Notes under the pieces: model-generated
Told to the model about the DNA's origin: nothing
The model's input: only the letters and a program-made list of their open reading frames with translations
The model's database searches: none
Made by a program: the position numbers and the translations under genes
In this document: piece after piece, positions 55,440 through 64,000 of the stretch
How positions within the stretch are numbered: the first letter of the stretch is position 1
Layout of the letters: each line of letters begins with the position of its first letter
Assembly (NCBI GenBank): GCA_015179045.1
Contig: WHUZ01000076.1
Location: forward strand, 124,001 to 188,000
DNA length: 64,000 nt
Reading direction: 5' to 3'
Source: Kalaharituber pfeilii
Taxonomy: Eukaryota > Ascomycota > Pezizomycetes > Pezizales > Pezizaceae

Positions 55440-58400
55440 GTGGTAGTTAAGGTACTTAATGTGAGAAAGGTTTGGGAGTATGCAGAAGCCATGGGGCCAT
55501 GGGGAGAAGCTGAGCTGAGAATAATCAGCGAGGTGCCAAGGAGTTTCGGAGCAGGTGAGAGTGAGCAGGCGGTGGGTTATAGGCAAGGACAAACAGCGAT
55601 CTGGGTCTCGAAGTGGATATATGAGACACGGGGCATAGTTGAGCGGGAGGCAGGAATCGACGATGTGGTTGTTTTAGATATTGCGGAATGGCGAGTAATT
55701 GGGCTGTACCGACATCCACGGCAGAGCAGAGAAACGCGAAACAGGTGGATGGAGAGACTGGTGAGACTATGCCAGGAAGCGAAGGATCGAGGACAGCAAG
55801 TTATGGTTGCAGGGGACATGAATGTTCAACACAAGTACTGGGCAGGGAGACTCTCTCCACGGGCCTCGGACGATAAAGATCTTATGAAGAGCATTACAGG
55901 ATGGATGGATGCAATAGGACTTAGAGCGGCGGTGAACAGAGGCGATCCAGTTACGAGGCGGGAGAAGGTACAGCACAAGGCCAGTTACTCGGCCATTGAT
56001 ATGATTGCGGGTACTCGACCTCTGGGCAAGGTACAGAAGTTGTGGATCGGTTCGGATCATGCGATGCTGGTAGTGGGGTTATCGGCACCCTTTGGAGGTC
56101 CAGCCGTAACAGGGGAGGGCGGAACAAGGAGACGTAAGAGGACAGATAAGGGACCTCCAAGTCAGAGAGATGCTGAGGCTGGGGCCGGGGTCGTGGCCGA
56201 GGCCGTAGCCGGAGCCGGAACAGGTCTTCGCGGTGCAATTGCTGGAATGCGGGAGATATTGGCGCAACCATTAGGGGGGAGCGTAGGGATCAAAGAGATT
56301 GAGGAAGTCCTAGGAACTAGAGTATTTGGCAAGAGGCAGGAGGCAAGAAAGGGACAATGTGAGTGGTGGAATGACGAGCTAGAGCGACAGCGTGGGGAGC
56401 TACATCAACAGACTCGGCGGGTGGATAGGGCACGTGTTAGAGCTACTGGCAATGAAGCGGAGAGGCAGGAACAAATACTGCGGAGACTCCGGAAGGACTT
56501 TCGAAGGAAAGTAAGGAGAGCTAGAGATACGTATCTGGATGAACTATTGGGCAAAGAAGATGTTCTGCTAGAAGGGGGTGAATTGGGAGAAATGGACAAG
56601 GTTTGGGAGACATGGAGGCGGGTCTCAGGGAAGAAACGGAAGAGGTGTATTGGCTTGGTCCCAGGACCGCCAGGACTGGCTCCGGAGGAGGTCATAGAGG
56701 GAATTGTACAGGCAAATTTCCCGTCATGCAATAGGGAGGTTCTGGGAGCAGGGGAGGTGACGTATAGGCAAGCTCTGGCAGAGAATATTGACCAGGGGAC
56801 AAATAGGGAGTCACAGAACTGGAGGGAGATATGGAAGAAGGTATGGAGAAAGCTCAGCGGCAAAGCGGCAGCAGGAATCGACGGTTGGAATAAGAGAGCG
56901 CTAGCAAAAGTGGTGAAAGCAGCTGGGCCAGAGGCAGAGGAACGGCTATTAGGAGAGGTGTTTAGGAAAAAGTGGGAAGAGCATGAAAGCTGGGATGGAA
57001 GAAGGGATATAAGAATCAAGATGATCATGAAGCCAGGGCGAACAGCAGCTGGGGACCTGTCCAGCTGGCGACCAGTGGGTGTTATGGGCATTTTAGAGAA
57101 GCTATATGAGATGGGCCTAGTTGAAGGCATGAAAGCGAAAGTGCGCTGGTTTGAGCATACACTGGGAGCGCGCACGGGACAGGGAGCGGTGGATCTGCTG
57201 ATCAAGCATGCAGACTATGAACGCATCTTTATAAGGAGGAGTACGTGTGTTAAGAAGACTGAGTGTCATTCCAATACTCACGCTAGGCTCGGTATCTACT
57301 TTGACGTCAAGTCGGCCTTCTCGGGAACGTCAGGGGCACAGGTTCTACACGCTTTAATGGCACATCCGGAGTTGGTGGAATGGGCAGATGCAGTGATTGA
57401 TAGGGCAACGGAACGGACTGCCTGGATTCAGTGGGATGGGCCGGGGGGGAGGGAAGGCCAATAATAGTCAATGGGCTACCACAAGGAGGGCCAGCGTCGC
57501 CTCTTATTTGGTGCCTAGTAATGGATGTGGCACTGCGAATGGCGAGGCGGAGTCTAGAGAAGAGGATCTGGGATTATATGGCTAAGCAGGCGCCCTCCGC
57601 TGGGTCTAAGAGGAAGGCAGGGATGGGACATCTATCAGAGCAACAAAAGCGAGTAGTCGACTGGAGAATCAAGAACAAACACAATATAGAGGTTGACACA
57701 GATGCCTATATGGATGATGAGTTTATAGGTATTACGGGTCTATTACCTGGCAAACAGTGGGATAACTTTCTTGGGCTCATAGAAGATACGCTTAAGGAGT
57801 TCGAGGATACCTGGGGGCTGGTGTTACCAAAGGAAAAGCGGCATACCGTTGCATACGGAGGAGACAAGAAGGACGGTGATCAGAAGCGAGAATATGAGAG
57901 GCTCGGAGTTAAAACACCGAATACAATAAAGGGGAATTACCAAGATACAGTAAGTATAAGGGTCAAGAAAGCATGGGGACGGACGTGGCAGATGGCACAA
58001 ACCATAAGAGAGAGACGTCTAGGAATAGATGTTATAGTTAAGCTGATTAACATAATACTACTTCCAACACTTACCTATGGAGCGGAGATATACAAGTCTA
58101 CAAAGGATCGGGAAACACTGAGAAAAGAGCACACACGAATGGTTAGGGCACTACTGCAGTTACCTACGAGCGTCTCGTTCAAGGTAGCAGTAGGGGCACT
58201 GGGAGTCATACAAACGGATGCATACATTGATAAGCTTCGGAGGAGAGCAGCCATTAGGATAGCAACAGTCCCAGGTCATATAAACCGGAGTAGGATAGGG
58301 AAAGGAAGTCTAGTTGATAAGCTGATACAGGAGGCGGTGGGGGAAGAGCTAGGCACCAGAATCGAGTTACACGTAGCTCGGGAGTGGGAGCCGTGGAGAA

Positions 58401-59380
58401 AGGGAATAATCTTGGGAAGTATGGAGACAGAGCAGAGGCGACCAAAGGAGGAGGAATGTGAACGGTGGATTGCTGCAGTGGCAGTGTGGGAAGAAGAGCA
58501 GGTTTGGAGTGGGGCACAGGTGTGGTATACGGATGGGAGCCGCTCAGAGGCTGGGGTAGGGGCAGCAGCAGTTAGGGTCCGCAGGCCGACACTGGGAGCA
58601 TATGGGGGTGTGGGTGAGCAAGAGTCAAACAGATATGAGGCATACAGGGTAGCATTACCGGACACATATGACAACGACGTAGCCGAGCTAGCTGCGGTTC
58701 TGGAGGCATGCCGGGTGGCGCTCTTGCGAGCTGATAGGGGCCTTGGAAAAGGAAAGATGTACATCCTGACAGACTCACAGTATGTGGTACGGACAGCGTT
58801 GGACGGACAGTGCAAAGCACGCTCAAGATTAGAGCACGAACTCCTCAGGATGAGCAGCAAGCTGGCGGATAAAGGCATAGAAGGATATATAATATGGGTT
58901 CCGGCACATCTGGGGATTGCTGGGAACGAGAGAGCAGACAAAGAGGCCAAGAGGGCAGTAGTAGAACCGGGGTGGAGGATGCAGGGGGTCCCCGGCCAAC
59001 TTACGGTCGCAGAAGTTAGGGCACGAGATGGAGCGGAGTTTGCGAAGGACTTGGGGGCAAAGGCGTGGGGTCTAGGGCTGCGGCACTGGACCAACAAGGG
59101 AGTGAGAGCGTTCATGGAGATATCTCGCAAGAGGGTAGCGTACCCTCTCTGTGGGAAAGACAAGCCGGCAATGAGAGACCATATCATGCGGAAATGCCGG
59201 AAGCTCAAGAGGGAGAGGCTAGAGGAGGGCCTCTATGGGACGCGCAGGAATGGGCGGGTGGTACCCACAGGTTTTGATGTCTGGTTCGGGAAGGAGGAGT
59301 GGTCTAGGACGCAGAATTTCTGCATGAGGGTAGCAGAGCGGATTCGGCCTGCTAACTTTGGGAAGCGGGGCCAAGGGTAG
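55440..59380 (+). CDS. LINE-C ORF2: endonuclease, reverse transcriptase, RNase H
   Basis: APE-type endonuclease motifs: VMVAGDMNVQHKYW and IGSDHAMLVV. RT motifs: SSWRPVGVMGILEKLYE, YFDVKSAFSGT (A), NGLPQGGPASPLIW (B) and AYMDDEFIG (C, YMDD). RNase H: VWYTDGSRSEAGVG, DVAELAAVLEACR, YILTDSQYVV and WVPAHLGIAGNERADKEAK. The C-terminus has YPLCGKDKPAMRDHIMRKC. The frame breaks once, at a run of seven G near 57443-57449: the upstream frame ends at 57464 and the downstream frame begins by 57431. One more G would restore it. The start codon is uncertain, because the frame is open from a GTG at 55440. It would nick DNA and reverse-transcribe its RNA in place. Confidence 0.85.
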
Positions 59381-59881
59381 GAGGGTGGAAGGAGGCTATG
59401 GGAGGATTGCTGGGGGAACTCATTTTCTTCTTTCTTTCTTTGCTTTTGGTTTTTTGTTTTTCTTTCCTAGAGGGGGCAACCCCGTTTCCTATGTAAAGTC
59501 TTGTACTGCGTATAGTCCCGGAAAATGTGCGATAGCCAGGCACCGTCGGGGACATTAAATAATAACAAGCTGGAGCAACACCCATGCATGAAAGTCCGCT
59601 TAGTCAGCGTCTGGTTACGAGACTAGAGGTCGGGTACATCTAGCTTCATGGCTTCCGCGATCCCAATCAGGGACTTGATTGGCAATGTGACTGGATCGAT
59701 TATCAGTTACATTTACGGCAGACATGCTTAGATTCGAATTGCAATTGATATTGAAATGCCACTAAAGCTCTCTAGCTGTAACGGCCTCCAAGCAGTCCAC
59801 TTTTCTACAAGCACCCTTTCTATCATCTACAGTTGATTACTAGTGAACCTTCACGACATAGATCATGCAGATAAGAACAAA

Positions 59882-60590
59882 ACTTAAAGCGCCAGTTGAG
59901 CGATGAGGAGGCAAGAAAGATTGCCGCAGGAACCTCCCCAGCCCCGGCAGACAAACCGGCTGGCAGCACGCCCGCCCCCACCCAAAACCCCGGACCACAG
60001 ACACCAGCACCAAAACCACCGACACCCCGCCTCCGGACCACGCCCCCGCGCCCCAAAGCCAGATCCCACCCTCCGACCCGCCCGGACAACACCACTTCGA
60101 GACAAGGCATTGTCGTCCACGGCATAGCCCTAAGGAAAGACCTGGGAAATCTCAAAAGATGGTTGGAGGCGTCCAACAAAGACATAGGCAAAATCACAGG
60201 GATCAGATGGCTACGGAATGGCCCTGCCATGGCGAACAGCTACAAGCGGGGTCACGTGAAATTAAAAAAAAAAAAAAAAAAAAGATGGCTACGGAAGAAG
60301 ACAATCTTGACGGAGGAAGGAAAGCAGACAAGTTCCGTGGTAGTGTACCTGGAAACGCCAACGGAAAGTGGGAAAGTTAGACTCGGAGGAAGGTGGTTGC
60401 GGACAAGTGTGTACGAGACAGATAGAGGAAGGAAATAGGAAGGTCACTGGGGTTATCTCTCCGATTTTTCACTCGCATCAAGTTCGAAGTCCGCGGGCAC
60501 CACATGCATTTAGCCGTTTGCTCTTATTCTTTCGTTCTTTAATTTAATAAAACACCTCGCCAAGCCCATAGGGCGGCATGCGAGTAATGA

Positions 60591-60620
<30 letters not shown>
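59882..60620 (+). mobile_element. Half-LINE (A tail), 5'-truncated
   Basis: ORF1 at 59896-60438: MSDEEARKIAAGTSPAPADK, a proline-rich middle, and GIVVHGIALRKDLGNLKRWL. The domain NKDIGKITGIRWLR... is interrupted by a micro-retroposon and resumes as RWLRKKTILTEEGKQTSSVV ... TDRGRK. The 3' UTR, hairpin (CGCCAAGCCCATAGGGCGGC) and tail grade into a TAA microsatellite. The TSD is not clear. Confidence 0.8.
60219..60282 (+). mobile_element. Micro-retroposon inside half-LINE ORF1
   Basis: 14-bp TSD AGATGGCTACGGAA (60205-60218 and 60283-60296). It inserts in frame and adds about 26 codons (GPAMANSYKRGHVKLKKKKK) to the host frame without a stop. Confidence 0.93.
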
Positions 60621-60622
<2 letters not shown>

Positions 60623-61294
60623 CCACTTCACATAAGCATCACTCGGTTCGTTGAAGGAACCCAAGAAGTTATCCAGCAGTATAAGCTCTCGGGGTACCTC
60701 AAAGATGCCCTAGTGGTGTCGTTTAAGGATTGATAGGGCCGGCAGTGTCTGAACCAGTGACTGGCGGCGTAATCGTATAAAGAACAGTGCTCCGACTCTG
60801 CATACTGTCTTGCTCTGACCTATCCGCGTGCGGATTGTGGAGCACCCACAAACAAGTCTCAGCAACCAGAGGCTGGGCATCCAGAATACCCGATCCAGAA
60901 TTCCTATATTCTAGATATTCTTGCACGGAGAAGTGCGCAAACTGAACAACGTGCAGATCTTGTCCCAACAGTAGTCCCTGACAAAGGCTGAGCAGAATAT
61001 GAACTGTCAGCGCTTCTGTGGTTCCCTTGTGTGCACTGAATTGACTAATGGGGTGCATCGGATCAATATCTACAGCTGCACACAATTCGCTAGAGCTCAA
61101 CTGTCTGCAGGAAACAAGAATCCACTTGAGCGCAGGGTCGGCCAAGACAGGGGAACTACGTGGTGGGTACGCTATTGAAGCAATAATTTCATTATATAAC
61201 TTTGTTAGATTTCGTGGTATCTCTCTCAAGCGTGCACGGACATCCCTCTCCAAGCGAACTATATTAAGCTCCTGAAGTTTATAAGCAACCAAGA

Positions 61295-61787
61295 AGGGAA
61301 CCGAGGATCCGGGTCCAGGGCATTGTTGTACACGGGGTGGCGTTGAGGAGGGAGTTAGGGAAGGTGCAACGATGGCTGGGCGAGGACAATGAGGGTCTGG
61401 GGAAGATTGTCGGGATTCAGTGGTTGCGAAGGAAAGACCTCTTGGTAGGTGAAGGGAAGAAGACGAGTTCGGTTGTGGTTTTTCTGGAGGATCACCGGGA
61501 CTTAGACAAGGTTAGACTCGGAGGTAGATGGTTAAGGGCGTCTCGGTACGAGGCCGAAAGGGGACGGAGGTGAGGCAATTCGGCTGGGCGTCTTTCCCCC
61601 CGCGAAAACAATTGGAGACTGCGGGAAACACATGTAATTAAGGCTAGGCTAGGATTGGGGTTTTTTTTTTTTTTTAGGCGGATAGTTTCTGTCGGTGTAG
61701 TTAACTTTTCTTTTTATTATAGCGCAACATCGCCATAGCCCGTAGGGCGGCACGCGATTAATGATATAAAAAAAAAAAAAAAAAAAA
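61295..61787 (+). mobile_element. Half-LINE (A tail), 5'-truncated
   Basis: TSD GCAACCAAGA (61285-61294 and 61788-61797). ORF1 C-terminal domain: VALRRELGKVQRWLGEDNEG, GKIVGIQWLRRKDLL, VRLGGRWL and ERGRR, stop at 61573. The A tail follows about 160 bp later; no ORF2. Confidence 0.88.
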
Positions 61788-61918
61788 GCAACCAAGAGAA
61801 ACCTATCACATTCGTAAGCACCTGAGAATATATGTGATAGATGAAATAGTCCCTCGCCTTCAACACATGGGGGCAAAGACAAGATAGATAGATAGCTTAT
61901 CTTCCATTGGCGTCTTTC

Positions 61919-62160
61919 CCCTGGAAAACTGGGAACACATACAAAATTGCGACGCATGGGAAAAGAAATGGGGAGGAGCGGAAGGACTAAGGAAAATAGA
62001 CAAGGACCAGAACCTGGTGGAGATACGCAAATGGGCGGGGAAGGAGTGAAGACATTTTCATTGCTAACTTGATTCATGTTTACTTTTAATGTACTGTTAA
62101 ACATCGCCATAGCCCATAGGGCGGCATGCAATTAATGAAATAAAAAAAAAAAAAAAAAAA
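61919..62160 (+). mobile_element. 5'-truncated LINE-A fragment
   Basis: 13-bp TSD ATTGGCGTCTTTC (61906-61918 and 62161-62173). It has the end of an ORF2 (EEWGGAEGLRK-like, NLVEIRKWAGKE*), 3' UTR, hairpin GCCATAGCCCATAGGGCGGC, tail ATTAATGAAA and poly(A). Confidence 0.88.
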
Positions 62161-62204
62161 ATTGGCGTCTTTCAGAAACACTTCCTTGATCTCCGCTCTA
62201 CGGT

Positions 62205-62515
62205 CTGGTGCTTAGGCACGAGGGTCGCCACTCTGGCCGGCATACTGGGCAACAAGGGACTACGACTCTGGAGACACCGGATTGGGAAAGCCGACGGTCC
62301 AGAATGCAAATGGTGTGGCAAAAGCCTGGAGACCTCCGCACACGGGCTAAACGAGTGCGAAGTATGGAAACGGAAATGGCCAGGAGGGCAGTCGGACCTC
62401 AAGAAACCCCCTAAGACAGACGACGAGGGAGACAGACTGGTGGAATTTCTAAAATAGGTGGGACGGGAATAACGGGCGTTATGAAGGGATTAGATAACGT
62501 TTCTTTGGGCCTTAC
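62205..62515 (+). pseudogene. LINE-A ORF2 C-terminal fragment without tail
   Basis: It encodes TLAGILGNKGLRLWRHRIGK, CKWCGKSLETSAHGLNEC and KWPGGQSDLKKPPKTDDEGD, then a stop at 62455-62457 and the start of the 3' UTR. It ends abruptly near 62515 without hairpin or poly(A), so its 3' end was lost, perhaps by the neighbouring DNA transposon. Confidence 0.7.
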
Positions 62516-62579
62516 TTTATTTATTCATTTACTTAGGCTTTTGCCTTAGTTTCCTTAACCTATGGTGCTGTTGGTCAAG

Positions 62580-64000
62580 AAGGGATCCCCCAACAACCAA
62601 AATCACGGACTTAAACTCGAAGTATAATTTCATTACACAACCACACCTGATTAAATATTGTAGGATTAGTACTAGTGTAAAATAGAAAATTGCTATATAT
62701 AGACATGAACTACTGAATTTTTCGATGACTTTTATATACACGTTCTGTAAACTCTTTTGTACCATATTCACAACCCTCTTGATAGGCCTCCATAGTGCAT
62801 AGACATTTATAAAAAAAGCGATCAATGGTAATATCAGAAACAGAACTAAGACTCCGAGGAATAGTTGTAAAGCATCAATACTATACTCACAATTATTGCG
62901 AACATGATGCTTCGCTGCCGCCTAAAAATATTCAATAAAATTCAGTTCACAGTGAAAACAAGGATAAAATAAAACCAAATGTCCATGAGCTTCTATTTCC
63001 TCTTGTAAACGGCCCTTTTATTCCAAAAAATCATGTTCCATTCCTAAACACCAACGTGCACAGCAATCACGAACACCTGATAGACACTTTTTATCAGGAC
63101 AATCTAAGCGCATGCCATGTCTCCAAAGTCCATGCTCTTTGAGTACCTCCCGAATTCCTTTTGATTGGTTTCGCCATTCTGGATTTGGATGATCAGGAGG
63201 AAAATTCATTGGTTGTGGGCGTTGTTTGCTATGAATAAATCCGTCCCCTAGTCGTGGTTGTTTACCTGCAGGGTTCAAATTCATCCGAGATACTACTAAA
63301 GCATCTTCTGCAAAGCCGCATGATTTGAAGCATTATCAAATAGAAATACTGCTTGCTTGCCTGGGTATGCTGCTTCGAATAATGGAATTGCCTTAGTGAT
63401 TGTATGCTCAACCATTTTATCTCCATTCCAGTAGTTGTCTTTTCCATACTCAAGATATTCAGTAGCAAATTTACCATCATGCTGTAAACGACCTGCCGGT
63501 ATCATGAACTCTGAGACCATAATTCCTTTTCCCCGTGACTTTTGTCGTAAGGGTTGTGCATTGCCTTGGATCCATAACCGCCATCGTCCATCATTTGCAT
63601 TAAAGGTTGACTCGTCATGTGTAACAAGAATCTTTGGCTTTTCACCTAATGGTAAGATTGGTTCTTGTTGAATAATCTTCTCAGAATTATTTTCATTGGA
63701 TCCTGAAGTAATAGTGAATTTGATCGAGGTACGTAATAGTTCAAAAAAGCGAGGTAAGAAAACCTCTTAATGGTATCGCACAACATCTTCTCACTCATGC
63801 CCGTCAATATAGACACCCTTTTTGACATCTCGCCATCGAAATCCTAACTTTCGCAACCACTGCCGTGCTGTAGACACTTTAATAGACTGAGATTTGGCAG
63901 TAGCATTTGATGAAAGTATACTCTCAAGCTCTTCCATCATCTTCTTCTTCGCCAACAAGCTTGAAATATTCAGTAACTGCCATTGCTAAGCTGTGAGCAG
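62580..64000 (-). pseudogene. DDE-superfamily (Tc1-like) transposase, decayed, runs off window
   Basis: Read on the minus strand from the right edge: an HTH-like part (STARQWLRKLGFRWRDVKKG), then PKILVTHDESTFNANDGRWR (first D), a GKGIMVSEFMIPAGRL motif, GKQAVFLFDNASNHAA (second D), MNLNPAGKQPRLGDGFIH, GIREVLKEHGLWRHGMRLDC and DCCARWCLGMEHDFLE. FHCELNFIEYF (E) and MEAYQEGCEYGTKEFTERV follow. Stops replace conserved codons (TGA after DGHE, TAA after DFLE, TAG after EYF) and there are frameshifts at T-runs. It is the same family as the fragment at 24792-25058. The N-terminus and left TIR lie outside the window. Confidence 0.8.

Larger units (their letters stand above)
52997..59571 (+). mobile_element. 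Nearly complete Tad/I-like LINE (LINE-C), 6.6 kb
   Basis: It has a 5' UTR from CTAAGCTATCAGCAAACTC, ORF1 with zinc knuckles, ORF2 with APE, RT and RNase H, and a 3' UTR ending ATTAAATAATAACAAGCT without poly(A). It splits the right TIR of the 10.7-kb element: GCTCCTAAGCGGA | GCAACACCCATG rejoin to match the left TIR. The short TSD is probably GGA. It differs in sequence and 3' end from LINE-A and LINE-B. Confidence 0.85.
48919..59625. mobile_element. 10.7-kb TIR element with 9-bp TSD, superfamily unknown
   Basis: 9-bp TSD GAGGTCGGG (48910-48918 and 59626-59634) lies inside a LINE-A copy. TIRs TAGTCTCGTAACCAGACGC... match for about 54 bp and, once a LINE insertion is removed, for about 90 bp. 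The element's own sequence is 48919-52996 plus 59575-59625, about 4.1 kb. It holds degenerate tandem repeats, one repeat-rich reading frame and retroelement scraps. A 9-bp TSD suggests MULE-like, but no transposase was recognised. Confidence 0.8.
34933..59667 (-). mobile_element. Outer LINE-A copy, spread over 24.7 kb by insertions
   Basis: The 3' end is at 34933 (poly(T), CATTACTCGCGTGCCGCC). The 5' truncation is at 59667, and TSD CAGGGACTTGATT lies at 34920-34932 and 59668-59680. Surviving LINE pieces are 34933-35240, 48481-48918 and 59635-59667. Joined, they run collinearly from 3' UTR through the ORF2 C/H module into RNase H. The gaps are a solo LTR with contents (35241-48480) and a 10.7-kb TIR element (48919-59625). 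Confidence 0.85.
33107..59725 (-). pseudogene. Short host reading frame split over 26.6 kb by transposons
   Basis: ATG at 59725 (MSAVNVTDNRSSHIANQ) leads to the TSD of the outer LINE-A at 59680. After that LINE the same frame resumes at 34919, crosses the micro-retroposon at 34825-34890, and reaches a GTAAGT donor near 34700. A CAG acceptor next to a half-LINE (33397-34663) resumes at about 33390 (SITFLSNIKFTTFVAMPQ), crosses another micro-retroposon, and stops near 33107. All four joins keep frame for roughly 145 codons. The residual intron would be only about 31 bp, which is short. I recognise no domain. Confidence 0.45.
60621..62204 (-). pseudogene. Second NLR (NACHT/winged-helix region), broken
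   Basis: Minus-strand pieces from about 62204 (EIKEVFLKDANG), then FLLVAYKLQELNIVRLERDV, REIPRNLTKLYNEII, LKWILVSCRQLSSSELCAAV, HFSVQEYLEYRNSGSG and VAETCLWVLHN. These match the segment after NACHT in fungal STAND proteins and align with the exon 7 start of the NLR at 6201-11022. It then shifts frame (YAASHWFRHCRPYQ, LLDNFLGSFNEPSDAYVKW) and ends at a half-LINE tail. A half-LINE (61295) and a LINE-A fragment (61919) also interrupt it. P-loop and ankyrin parts are absent. Confidence 0.75.

Overview
The window looks like TE-saturated nuclear DNA of a filamentous ascomycete. The evidence is spliceosomal genes with 50-80 bp introns (GTATGT/GTAAGT donors, CTAAC branch sites), host genes of the fungal NLR/HeLo/kinase type, and fungal transposon families (Tad-like LINEs, Plavaka, MULE, Tc1/mariner-like, PIF/Harbinger-like). 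A truffle-like Pezizomycete is my guess from overall character only. I see no tRNA, rRNA or CRISPR.

Host genes are few. 6.2-11.0 kb (-): a C2H2 zinc-finger/NLR fusion with NACHT and ankyrin repeats, seven exons and two apparent frameshifts. 15.1-17.0 kb (+): an intact three-exon HeLo-like/DUF7580-type gene. 25.4-26.8 kb (-): a damaged protein kinase. 31.9-32.6 kb (+): an intact single-exon HeLo-like protein. 60.6-62.2 kb (-): a second, broken NLR. In addition, pieces of one short minus-strand reading frame lie between 59.7 and 33.1 kb and rejoin in frame when the insertions are removed on paper. This set resembles fungal incompatibility/regulated-cell-death loci.

The rest is nested transposons, and target-site duplications (TSDs) resolve much of the order. 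LINE-A ends in a hairpin plus GAGTAATGA and poly(A). LINE-B ends in another hairpin plus TCACGTGA and poly(A). Both tails also occur on ORF1-only 'half-LINEs' (0.5-1.6 kb). The LINE-B tail alone (about 39 nt plus poly(A)) occurs ten times with the same 5' end and its own TSDs, as an ultra-short SINE-like retroposon.

The largest stack is 34.9-59.7 kb. A LINE-A copy holds a solo LTR, which holds a second LINE-A, which holds a 12.1 kb Plavaka-type DNA transposon with accessory genes, which holds an autonomous MULE, which holds one micro-retroposon. The same outer LINE also holds a 10.7 kb TIR element with a 9-bp TSD, whose right TIR is split by a nearly complete Tad/I-like LINE (53.0-59.6 kb). 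Other stacks lie at 0.3-2.1, 11.4-14.9, 18.8-24.7 and 27.4-28.4 kb.

All assignments come from reading sequence and translations by eye; no database search was run.
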